Assembly: GCF_001953865.1 (NCBI RefSeq)
Contig: NZ_MQUQ01000041.1
Span: 67,057-129,814, forward strand
Reading direction: 5' to 3'
DNA length: 62,758 bases
Source: Amycolatopsis coloradensis
GTDB taxonomy: Bacteria > Actinomycetota > Actinomycetes > Mycobacteriales > Pseudonocardiaceae
Shown here: positions 7,392 through 14,956 of the stretch, in pieces
Position numbering within the stretch: the first letter of the stretch is position 1
Layout of the letters: the number at the start of each line of letters is the position of its first letter
Notes under the pieces: generated by a model
What the model saw: only the letters and a program-made list of their open reading frames with translations
Databases searched by the model: none
What the model was told of the DNA's origin: nothing
Position numbers and translations under genes: made by a program

Positions 7392-8554
7392 CTGTTCCCT
7401 GCCGGTATCGGAATCCGGGCCGCGACGCGGAATCCACCTTCGGGGCGGCGTCCGGCGGTGAACTCTCCCCGCAGCAGCGTCGCCCGTTCGCGCATCCCTG
7501 GGATGCCGTACCCGGTGCCCTCGGCACTGTTCTGCCCGTCGTCGGTCACCTCGATGAACAACTCCTTGTCCCGTTGGTCGACGACCACCTCGCACCGGCG
7601 GACGCCGGCGTGCCGGATCACGTTGGTGACCGCCTCCTGGACGATGCGGAACGCGGACAGGTCGATGTCCGGCGAGAGTGGCTGACGGCCACCACGCCGG
7701 TGAACATCCACCCGCACTCCGGCGTCGAGTGATCGTGCGGCCAGGCCGTCGAGGTCGGCGAGACCCGGCGCGGGGTCCAGCGGTGCGGTGCCCGGTCCGA
7801 CGTCGGCGCGGCGGAGCGTGCCGAGCATCCGGCGCAGCCCCGCCAGTGTGTCCCGGCTGGTTTCCTCGATCGCGCGCAGGGCGTCGCGAGCCTCCGACGG
7901 CTGGGTGTCGATGACCCGGCTGCCCATGCCTGCCTGAAAGGCGATGACGCCGATGCTGTGCGCGACCATGTCGTGCACCTCACGGGAGATCCGCAGCCGC
8001 TCCGCCTGAACGGCACGGAACTCGGCCTGCGCCCGCTGCGCCTCGCGGAACCGCCGACGCTGACCGATCATGGTCCCGATCGCCCAGACAGTGACGATCG
8101 CGAGGACGTACGGGATAACGGCGGTTTCGAGATCGCCGGGCCAGAGTTCGGCAGTCGCGGCCACCCCGAGTTGGACCACGAGCGCGAGGACCGCGGCCGT
8201 GACCGAGACCCCCGGGCGCCGGGTGGCCGCGATACAGCCGACGGCGAGATCCACGGTCACGACCTGCAAGTACCGGATGGACTGGTGCAACCCCGACGCG
8301 CTCGGAGACGGCAGAGGCAGCAGCTCCACCGCAATCGCCTCGGCGAGCAGCACACCCAATGCCACCAGTGGTCGGCGCCGCAGGGCACCGAAAGGCAAGA
8401 GCATGGCCAGAAGTGGCAGAACGGTGAACGGGCCACCGAGCGCGATCCAGAGGTACAGGACGAGTGGCGACAGTACGAGACCGGCCCACGACAGAACCGT
8501 CCAGACTCTCACCGGCACTCGTCTGACCAGCGAAAGTCCGGGAGTAGCTGCCAT
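7388..8554 (-). CDS. Membrane sensor histidine kinase (NarX/DesK type)
   Basis: This encodes 388 residues. The N-terminal 150 residues hold several hydrophobic helices, for example LSWAGLVLSPLVLYLWIALG and IPYVLAIVTVWAIGTMIG. The HisKA_3 dimerisation box follows with RISREVHDMVAHSIGVIAFQ, where the His is the phosphorylation site. A HATPase domain ends the protein with IVQEAVTNVIRHA and GYGIPGMRERA. This is the standard partner of NarL-type regulators. The ATG at 8554 gives a conventional start before the membrane helices. Confidence 0.9.
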   Translation of the reverse strand: MAATPGLSLVRRVPVRVWTVLSWAGLVLSPLVLYLWIALGGPFTVLPLLAMLLPFGALRRRPLVALGVLLAEAIAVELLPLPSPSASGLHQSIRYLQVVTVDLAVGCIAATRRPGVSVTAAVLALVVQLGVAATAELWPGDLETAVIPYVLAIVTVWAIGTMIGQRRRFREAQRAQAEFRAVQAERLRISREVHDMVAHSIGVIAFQAGMGSRVIDTQPSEARDALRAIEETSRDTLAGLRRMLGTLRRADVGPGTAPLDPAPGLADLDGLAARSLDAGVRVDVHRRGGRQPLSPDIDLSAFRIVQEAVTNVIRHAGVRRCEVVVDQRDKELFIEVTDDGQNSAEGTGYGIPGMRERATLLRGEFTAGRRPEGGFRVAARIPIPAGNR

Positions 8555-8596
8555 GCGGTGATCATAGCCAGCAGATCGGCGGCCGGGCATCGACTC

Positions 8597-8612
8597 GTGG
8601 GCGTACTCCCAC
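8597..8612. promoter_or_regulatory. Palindrome gtgggcgtactcccac in divergent kinase/hydrolase promoter
   Basis: The element gtgggcgtactcccac lies 42 bp upstream of the kinase start and about 75 bp upstream of the divergent hydrolase start. It shares gtgggcgtac and ccac with the site at 6715-6730. The position suggests control of both divergent genes by the two-component system. Confidence 0.4.
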
Positions 8613-8687
8613 GGGCTACCCGCGGCCTCGCGCATTGTGATCGACGGGCCGATTCCGGGGAAACGGGGAATCGACACTGTTTTCCGG

Positions 8688-9812
8688 GTGAACGCACTCA
8701 ACAGAAGACTCGTCACGGCGCTCACCGCCGTCTCCGTGACGATGACACCCACGCTCCTCGCCGCGCCGAAGGCCGTGCGGATCACGCCACCGGCGGGAAC
8801 GGCTGCGTGGCTTGCCGACAGCCGCCGTCTTCCGGACCCGTTGCGGACGGATCCCGTTGCGGTGCACCGTTTCCTGGCCGCCGTCAGCGAAGCCGAGCAG
8901 CGTGGGCTGGTGAGCGAGTACCCGGGAGTGGTGGGGGCGCTTGATGGCGCTCCCCCGGCGATGCGGTACGCGGCGAACGACCAGGCGATGACAGCGGCCG
9001 GTTCGCCGTTCAGTGAGCGGAACGGGCAGTTCCTGCTGTTCGACCCGCGCGGCGACGGCCTGGTGGCGCAAGTGTTCGGAGACCTGTCGGCGGCCGACCG
9101 GATCGCTGTCCTGGTGCCCGGCGCGGCCAATCGTGCGGACAACTTCTGGACCGGCGTGGGCGGCGAACGCCACCGGGCACCCGCCGTACAAGCGGCCGAC
9201 CTGCGCGAAGCGGCTGCCAGGTACGGCACGACCGACAAGGACCGGTTCGCGGTGGTCGCCTGGCTCGGCTACGACACCCCGGACGGAGTCGACGTGTCCG
9301 CGGCGCGTGAGGATCTGGCGCGGACAGGTGCCGTGGCGCTGAACCGGTTCGTGGCCGGACTCTCCGCTGTCCGTCCACAAGCGACGATCGCGCTGTTGGG
9401 GCACAGCTACGGGTCGACGGTGATCGGACTCGCCGCGCCCGCGTTCCCGCCGCGGGTGACCGACATCGCCGTGTTCGGCAGCCCGGGGATGGGCGTGAAC
9501 ACCGTGGCGCAGCTGGGTACGACGGCGCGCGTCTGGGCGGGCCAGTCCAGTGGCGACTGGGTCCGGCGGGTTCCCGGCGTGCGTTTGTTCGGGCTCGGCC
9601 ACGGCACCAAGCCCACCGACCCCGCCTTCGATGCCCGCGTGTTCGGTACCTCGGACGTGGCCGACCATGACCATTACCTGAGCCCTGGAACGGATTCGCT
9701 GGCCAACCTGGCCAGCATCGCCGTGAAAGGCCTCGTTGCCTACGCTCAGGGTCAATGCCGGGAACGTAAGGTTCAGCGCCTGAGGCTTATGACTGTCCAT
9801 AAAGGACACTAG
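8688..9812 (+). CDS. Secreted alpha/beta hydrolase (DUF1023 type)
   Basis: From the GTG at 8688 this encodes 374 residues. The first 27 form a signal peptide (NALNRRLVTALTAVSV followed by a small-residue cleavage region). The hydrolase core has LLGHSYGSTVIGLAA, with Ser as nucleophile in GHSYGS. AVLVPGAANRADNFW precedes it, a pattern of the DUF1023 group. A catalytic Asp and His are likely in the VADHDHYLSPG region near the end. The substrate is unknown; esterase or lipase action outside the cell is likely. An earlier in-frame ATG at 8637 would bury the signal peptide. Confidence 0.75.
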   Translation: MNALNRRLVTALTAVSVTMTPTLLAAPKAVRITPPAGTAAWLADSRRLPDPLRTDPVAVHRFLAAVSEAEQRGLVSEYPGVVGALDGAPPAMRYAANDQAMTAAGSPFSERNGQFLLFDPRGDGLVAQVFGDLSAADRIAVLVPGAANRADNFWTGVGGERHRAPAVQAADLREAAARYGTTDKDRFAVVAWLGYDTPDGVDVSAAREDLARTGAVALNRFVAGLSAVRPQATIALLGHSYGSTVIGLAAPAFPPRVTDIAVFGSPGMGVNTVAQLGTTARVWAGQSSGDWVRRVPGVRLFGLGHGTKPTDPAFDARVFGTSDVADHDHYLSPGTDSLANLASIAVKGLVAYAQGQCRERKVQRLRLMTVHKGH

Positions 9813-10025
9813 ATGAGATGGCTTGTTTGATCTTTCATCGGTTGTCCGAGTTTTCCAGTGTAGCCAAGTCAGAAACACACTCATCCGGGCCCCTCGGCTC
9901 TGTCCATCCGGGAGGCGACAGTCGGGCAAGGGCTTCAGTCGTTCGGAGCCGTGCGGACTTCTTGTCCCAGTTCCGACTCGCCGACTTCCTCGATGAAGGT
10001 TTATTTTCCGACCGCATGGTCGGAT

Positions 10026-11006
10026 TCAGCACGAATGGTCCGCCTCGATCGCGGCCAGACAACGTTCCGCCTGCCGCCGGAGCGCGACGGCGAGTTCCGG
10101 CGGACCGTTGAGGAGGGTGAAATCGGTCTGCACCGAGGTGATCATCCAGACCAGGTCGGCCGGAGTCCCGGCGCCGAGGTGCAGCAGGCAAGCGTGCTCG
10201 TCGACGGCTTCGACGACACCCATTCCCGGCCACACCCGGTCGGCCACGGCGTCGGCCGATTCGTGCAGGCGGACCGTCGCCTGGCTCGGCCAGGTACGCG
10301 CGGAAAGCTGATGCGCCAGATAGGTCGCGACGTCGTCGTACGGCGGCTCGCGGGGCGCGAACCGGGGGCCCGCCGGCGTGCGCGGGGTGAGGCGGTCCAC
10401 GCGGAAGGTGCGCCAGTCGTCGCGATCGATGTCGAAAGCGACGAGGTACCAGTGCCTGCCGAAGTTGACCAGGTGGTACGGCTCGGCGTCCCGTCGGGAA
10501 GCGCCGCCGCGCGGGCTGAGGTAATCGAAACGCAGCCGTTCGTGGCGACGACAGGCTTCCGCGATGGTCATCAGCGCGTCCGCCGAGACCCGCGGGCCGG
10601 GCGCCACCCCGGCGCGCACGGTCGCGGTCTGCATCGTGTTCACCCGACGGCGCAGCCGTGACGGCAGCACCTGCTCCAGTTTGGTGAGCGCGCGCAACGC
10701 GGTTTCCTCGATGCCGGTGACCGAACTGCCGGTGGCGGTGCGCAGCCCGACGGCCACCGCGACGGCTTCGTCGTCGTCCAGCAGCAGCGGCGGCAGGGCC
10801 GCGCCCGCGCCGAGCCGGTAGCCGGGCGTGCCCTGCAGCGCGTGCACCGGATAGCCGAGTTCCCGCAGCCGCTCGACATCCCGCCGCACGGTCCGGGTGG
10901 TGACGCCGAGACGTTCGGCCAGGTCGGTGCCCGGCCAGTCGCGGTGGGTCTGCAACAGCGAGAGGAGTTTCAGCAGCCGTGCCGACGTTTCCAGCATGGG
11001 TTCCAT
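10026..11006 (-). CDS. WYL-domain transcriptional regulator (YafY type)
   Basis: This 326-residue regulator has an N-terminal winged helix, LLKLLSLLQTHRDWPGTDLA followed by LGVTTRTVRRDVERLRELGY, then PLLLDDDEAVAVAVGL. A WYL domain spans about residues 140-215 (RRHERLRFDYLSPRG and HLVNFGRHWYLVAFDIDRDD), followed by a C-terminal extension. Such proteins sense nucleotides or small ligands and often control their divergent neighbour. The neighbour is an epoxide hydrolase, and a palindrome lies between them. Confidence 0.9.
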   Translation of the reverse strand: MEPMLETSARLLKLLSLLQTHRDWPGTDLAERLGVTTRTVRRDVERLRELGYPVHALQGTPGYRLGAGAALPPLLLDDDEAVAVAVGLRTATGSSVTGIEETALRALTKLEQVLPSRLRRRVNTMQTATVRAGVAPGPRVSADALMTIAEACRRHERLRFDYLSPRGGASRRDAEPYHLVNFGRHWYLVAFDIDRDDWRTFRVDRLTPRTPAGPRFAPREPPYDDVATYLAHQLSARTWPSQATVRLHESADAVADRVWPGMGVVEAVDEHACLLHLGAGTPADLVWMITSVQTDFTLLNGPPELAVALRRQAERCLAAIEADHSC

Positions 11007-11017
11007 CTTGCCCGACG

Positions 11018-11040
11018 GTTAGGACCGAACCTGTCCTAAC
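11018..11040. promoter_or_regulatory. Operator candidate gttaggac-N7-gtcctaac
   Basis: The perfect 8-bp arms gttaggac (11018-11025) and gtcctaac (11033-11040) lie in the 54-bp gap between the WYL regulator and the epoxide hydrolase. The short gap means binding would cover both promoters. It is the probable site of the WYL regulator. Confidence 0.6.
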
Positions 11041-11060
11041 CTGCTTCTAGCGTGGTTCCC

Positions 11061-12215
11061 ATGACACAGGACATCCGCCCCTTCTCGATCGACATCCCGC
11101 AGGCCGAGCTCGACGACCTCGCCGCGCGGCTGGCCGCCACCCGGTGGCCCGGCGAGCTACCGGGAGTCGGCTGGACCCGGGGCGTGCCCGTCGGCTACCT
11201 CACCGGACTCGCCGAGTACTGGCGCGACGGATTCGACTGGCGGGCACAGGAAGCCGCGCTCAACGCCCACCCGCAGTTCGTCACCGCCATCGACGGTCAG
11301 CGCCTGCACTTCCTGCACGTGCGCTCTCCCGAGCCGGACGCCACTCCCCTGGTCCTGCTGCACGGCTGGCCGGGCGGGGTGACCGACTTCCTCGACGTGA
11401 TCGGGCCGCTCTCGGACCCGAGATCGCACGGCGGCGACCCGGCCGACGCCTTCCATCTGGTGATCCCGTCCCTGCCGGGGTTCGGTTTCTCGACGCCGCT
11501 GGCCGGCCCGGGCATGAACGCCGCGAAGATGGCCGGCCTCTTCGTCCGGCTGATGGCCGCGCTCGGTTACGAGCGGTACGGCGTGCAGGGCTACGACACC
11601 GGCTCCTGGGTCGGGCCGGAGATCGGCAAGCAGGATCCGGAGCACGTGCTCGGGGTGCACCTCAACGCGATGATTTCGTTCCCGATCGGGGCCGAAGGCG
11701 AACTGGACGACCTTTCCGAGGCTGACCAGCGTCGCTGGGACTCGATGCGGAACTTCAACGACGGCTACTTGCAGTGCAACTCCAAACGCCCGCAGACGGT
11801 GGCCTACGGCCTGCACGACTCGCCCGCCGGTCAGCTCGCGTGGATCGTGGAGAAATTCAAAGAACTCACCATGCCGGAAGACGCCCTGCCCGAGCAGTGC
11901 GTGGATCGCGACCGCATGCTCACCACCGTCTCGCTGTACTGGTTCACCGGCACGGCCGGTTCGGCGGCACAGCTCTACTACGAGGAGATCTCGGCGAGCG
12001 ACTGGGATTCCGGCGGCTGGGGCGCCGCGGTGACACCGACCGTGCCCACCGGGGTGCTCGTGTCCGCACACGATGTGACCGTCCGCCGCTGGGCCGAGCG
12101 CGACCACCACGTCGTGCACTGGACCGAACTCGGCCACGGCGGGCATTTCCTCGCCATGGAAGCACCGGACGCGCTGGTCGGCGATGTCCGCGTGTTCTTC
12201 CGGAAGGTGCGCTGA
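11061..12215 (+). CDS. Epoxide hydrolase family protein (alpha/beta fold)
   Basis: This 384-residue protein has the N-terminal epoxide-hydrolase domain, with FSIDIPQAELDDLAARLAAT, TRWPGELPGVGW and QEAALNAHPQF. The alpha/beta core shows HGWPGG (oxyanion hole, about residue 101) and VQGYDTGSWVG with the nucleophilic Asp near residue 179. ELGHGGHFLAME near the end supplies the catalytic His. It opens epoxides to diols in the cytoplasm. The ATG at 11061 is preferred over a GTG 9 nt upstream. It is the first gene of a likely three-gene unit. Confidence 0.85.
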   Translation: MTQDIRPFSIDIPQAELDDLAARLAATRWPGELPGVGWTRGVPVGYLTGLAEYWRDGFDWRAQEAALNAHPQFVTAIDGQRLHFLHVRSPEPDATPLVLLHGWPGGVTDFLDVIGPLSDPRSHGGDPADAFHLVIPSLPGFGFSTPLAGPGMNAAKMAGLFVRLMAALGYERYGVQGYDTGSWVGPEIGKQDPEHVLGVHLNAMISFPIGAEGELDDLSEADQRRWDSMRNFNDGYLQCNSKRPQTVAYGLHDSPAGQLAWIVEKFKELTMPEDALPEQCVDRDRMLTTVSLYWFTGTAGSAAQLYYEEISASDWDSGGWGAAVTPTVPTGVLVSAHDVTVRRWAERDHHVVHWTELGHGGHFLAMEAPDALVGDVRVFFRKVR

Positions 12216-12216
12216 G

Positions 12217-13308
12217 ATGGGCGCCCGCGGGACCGCGGTGCTGAGCCCGCGGGCGCTCGGCCGCGCCCTCCTCGGCAGGCAACTACTGCTCGACCGCGCC
12301 GATCTCGGCGTGGCCGCGGCGACCGAGCACCTCTTCGGCCTCAACGCGCAGGACCCGGAGCTGCCGTACCTCGCGCTCTGGAACCGGCTCGAACGGTTCG
12401 CCATCGAGGATCTCACCGTCGCCATCGAGAACGGCGTCCTCGTGCGGTCGACAATGATGCGGGCCACCCAGCACCTGATGTCGGCGGCGGACTTCCGGCT
12501 CATCCGGCCGGTGCTGGCGCCGCTGCTGCGGCGGGTGCAGCGCAACGCCTTCGGCGGCCGCACCGCCGGGGTCGACCTCGACGCGCTCGTCACCGACGCG
12601 GCCGGACTGCTCACCGACGGCGCCGCACTCACCCGCCCCGAACTCGGGCGCGCGCTCGCCAGTACCCGGCCGGACACCGATCCGAACGCGCTCGGCTGGA
12701 CCGTGCAATACCTGCTCCCCGTGGTGCACCCGGCGCCGAGCGGAACGTGGGGCAACCGCGGCGCGACCCCGTTCGCCGCCTTTCCCGGCGTGCCCGAGTC
12801 CGCCACCGCCGAGGACGTGGGCGAAATGGTCCGTCGCTACCTGGCCGCGTTCGGTCCGGCCACCGTCGCCGACGCGCGGAGCTGGTCCGGGGTGGGAGGA
12901 CTGCGTGAGGTCTTCGAGCGGCTCCGGCCGGAACTGCGCACCTACACCGACGAATCGGGCCGTGAGCTGTTCGACCTGCCGGACCGCGAACTGCCGCCGG
13001 CGGAGCTGCCCGTGCCCGTCCGGCTGCTCCCGGAGTTCGACGCGACGCTGCTCGCGCACGCCGACCGGACCCGGGTGATGACCGAGGAGATCCGGCGTCA
13101 GGTCTGTCAGGGCGCGGCGGTCGCCGCTACCGTGCTCGTCGACGGAACGGTGGCGGCGACCTGGACGAAGGACCGGACGGGCGCACTCACCGTGGTGCCC
13201 TTGCGCCCGATCGCCACCGCCGATCGTGCCGCGATCGAAGCGGAAGCTTTGCGGCTGCTCGCTTTCGCGGCTCCAGGCGTCGATCACACCGTCCACTTCC
13301 ACTGGTAG
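12217..13308 (+). CDS. Winged-helix DNA-binding domain protein (AlkZ/DUF1006-like)
   Basis: This 363-residue protein starts 1 nt after the epoxide hydrolase stop. LSPRALGRALLGRQLLLDRA, then TEHLFGLNAQDPELPYLALW and MMRATQHLMSAADF match the AlkZ-like winged-helix family (PF06224). Founders of the family are DNA glycosylases that unhook crosslinks, and many actinobacterial members have unknown substrates. LLPEFDATLLAHADRTRVM is also typical. The usual catalytic QxQ motif is not clear here: the NAQDPELP segment has a single Gln. Repair activity is therefore an inference from family. Confidence 0.7.
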   Translation: MGARGTAVLSPRALGRALLGRQLLLDRADLGVAAATEHLFGLNAQDPELPYLALWNRLERFAIEDLTVAIENGVLVRSTMMRATQHLMSAADFRLIRPVLAPLLRRVQRNAFGGRTAGVDLDALVTDAAGLLTDGAALTRPELGRALASTRPDTDPNALGWTVQYLLPVVHPAPSGTWGNRGATPFAAFPGVPESATAEDVGEMVRRYLAAFGPATVADARSWSGVGGLREVFERLRPELRTYTDESGRELFDLPDRELPPAELPVPVRLLPEFDATLLAHADRTRVMTEEIRRQVCQGAAVAATVLVDGTVAATWTKDRTGALTVVPLRPIATADRAAIEAEALRLLAFAAPGVDHTVHFHW

Positions 13309-13344
13309 AACGGTGCCGCGACCTTGACTCCGAAAGGAAACGAC

Positions 13345-13857
13345 ATGCGCCAGGCCCGCGTCTCCGACCACGGCGCGATCGTGCGCCGCGTGCAGCAGTG
13401 GTGGGGCGACTCACGCACCCCCGAGCAGGCTCGCGAGCTTTCGCTCCTGCTCCCCAAACTGTTCTTGCAGTTCTTTTCCAGCACCAGCCTGGTCCTGGAG
13501 GACGAGGACGGCATCAGGGCGTTCCTTGTCGGTTTCTACTCCGCCGACAACGACGTCGAGGCGTACATCCATTTCGTGGGTGTGGACCCGAAGCTTCGCG
13601 GGCAGGGCGCGGCTCGACGTCTGTACACGACCTTCTTCCAGCGCGCCGCCGAGGCGGGACGCACGGAAGTGCGGGCGATCACCTCGCCGGGTAACACCGG
13701 TTCCATCGCCTTTCACCGCGCGATGGGATTCACGCTCGAAACCGGCGACCGGGTGATCGATGGTCTGCCCGTGCACACCGACTACGACGGCGCCGGGCAC
13801 GATCGAGTGTGCTTCCACCGGAAGATCGCCGAGCGACGCCCTGTCAAGGTCAGATGA
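13345..13857 (+). CDS. GNAT-family N-acetyltransferase
   Basis: This 170-residue protein fits the GNAT fold. It has EAYIHFVGVDPKLRGQGAAR, which includes the acetyl-CoA pyrophosphate-binding loop GQGAAR, followed by GNTGSIAFHRAMGF, a typical motif B. The substrate is unknown. ATG 13345 has gaaagga 8 nt upstream. It is 36 bp downstream of the winged-helix gene and convergent with the NRPS-cluster operon, so it marks the left cluster boundary. Confidence 0.85.
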   Translation: MRQARVSDHGAIVRRVQQWWGDSRTPEQARELSLLLPKLFLQFFSSTSLVLEDEDGIRAFLVGFYSADNDVEAYIHFVGVDPKLRGQGAARRLYTTFFQRAAEAGRTEVRAITSPGNTGSIAFHRAMGFTLETGDRVIDGLPVHTDYDGAGHDRVCFHRKIAERRPVKVR

Positions 13858-13898
13858 ACTCGGGGATCCTCACGCCGGGACAATAGCCTGCCGATCTC

Positions 13899-14897
13899 TC
13901 AGGCGGACACGGTGCCGAGGAAGTCGGGAACGCGGGTACCGAGGCCGAGTTCGCGGGCGCGCCGGTGGACGAGGTCCGCGAGGGCGAGGTCCAGCGCGCC
14001 GAGGCCGAAGGGCGAGAAGACGGTGAGGGCGTCGGTGTTCGGTGAGCGCTGACCGTCGGCGAGGAGAAGTTCACCGAGCGAGTGGGCGATGAAGTCGCGA
14101 TGACCTGCCTGCCGCTCCGCGAGGTGCAGTGACGTCGCGGCCCGGCAGACGTGGTCGGCGTCGTCGACGACGTTGACGCTGGAAAGGATCGTTTCCGGGG
14201 TGAGGTCGCGCAGGGACAGGTGCAGGATCAGGGACCCAGGCCGGCAGCGCGAGGCGTCCAGGTGCGGGACCGTGGCGCTGGTCGCCAGGCACACCAACGG
14301 GTGTGCGGCGACAGCGTCTTCGATCCTGGCGACGACGTCGACCTTCGTGTCCGGCCACCGGGCGGCGCACCGGTCCGCGAAGGCGCTCGCCCGGGCCTGG
14401 TCGAGGTCGAACAGGGTGACCGAGTCCCATTCCGGGTACAGCGTCCGCAGGAACGTCAGCACCTCGAAGTTGATCACGCCGCAGCCGACGAGGGAAACCC
14501 CGGAGCCGGAGGTGCCGAGAGTGGCGGCGGCGACCGCCGCGCTCGCCGCGGTGCGCCGCGCCGAGATGGTCGCGCCCTCGATGAACACCTCGGGATGGCC
14601 GGTTCTCATCGAGTTGAGGATGATCGCCGCCGACGCCCGGTCCAGCCCTTCGGCCACGTTGCCGGGAAAGGACGACACCCATTTGACACCGGCGACCGGC
14701 GCCTCGGGGGTGTCCAGGAAGGCGGGCAGCGCGATGATCCGGTTGCGTTCGTCGCCGGGAAAGCGCAGGAACACCGAGTGTGGCACGGCCGTCCGGCCTT
14801 GGGCGTGCAGGACGTAAGCGGCACGCACGGCGGCCAGGACCTCGTGCTCCGCACCGTCGAGAACCCGCCGAACGTCACCATGGGACAGGATCAGCAT
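13899..14897 (-). CDS. sbnB: SbnB-like dehydrogenase for 2,3-diaminopropionate synthesis
   Basis: This 332-residue protein belongs to the ornithine cyclodeaminase/mu-crystallin family. It shows GVKWVSSFPGN near residue 72, EGATISARRTAASAAVAAAT near residue 108, and a Rossmann nucleotide site GVSLVGCGVINFEVLTFLRT. The SSFPGN and ARRTAA patterns are those of SbnB, an NAD-dependent enzyme that oxidatively cleaves N-(1-amino-1-carboxy-2-ethyl)glutamate to L-Dap and 2-oxoglutarate. Its partner SbnA is encoded at 32157-33164 in the same cluster, which supports the SbnB role over true ornithine cyclodeaminase. It is the last gene of the five-gene reverse operon. Confidence 0.85.
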   Translation of the reverse strand: MLILSHGDVRRVLDGAEHEVLAAVRAAYVLHAQGRTAVPHSVFLRFPGDERNRIIALPAFLDTPEAPVAGVKWVSSFPGNVAEGLDRASAAIILNSMRTGHPEVFIEGATISARRTAASAAVAAATLGTSGSGVSLVGCGVINFEVLTFLRTLYPEWDSVTLFDLDQARASAFADRCAARWPDTKVDVVARIEDAVAAHPLVCLATSATVPHLDASRCRPGSLILHLSLRDLTPETILSSVNVVDDADHVCRAATSLHLAERQAGHRDFIAHSLGELLLADGQRSPNTDALTVFSPFGLGALDLALADLVHRRARELGLGTRVPDFLGTVSA

Positions 14898-14956
14898 GCC
14901 ACCAAGACTGCCGGGCGGCGAACGTCTTTCGCAGGGAAGAACACGCAGACAAACGG

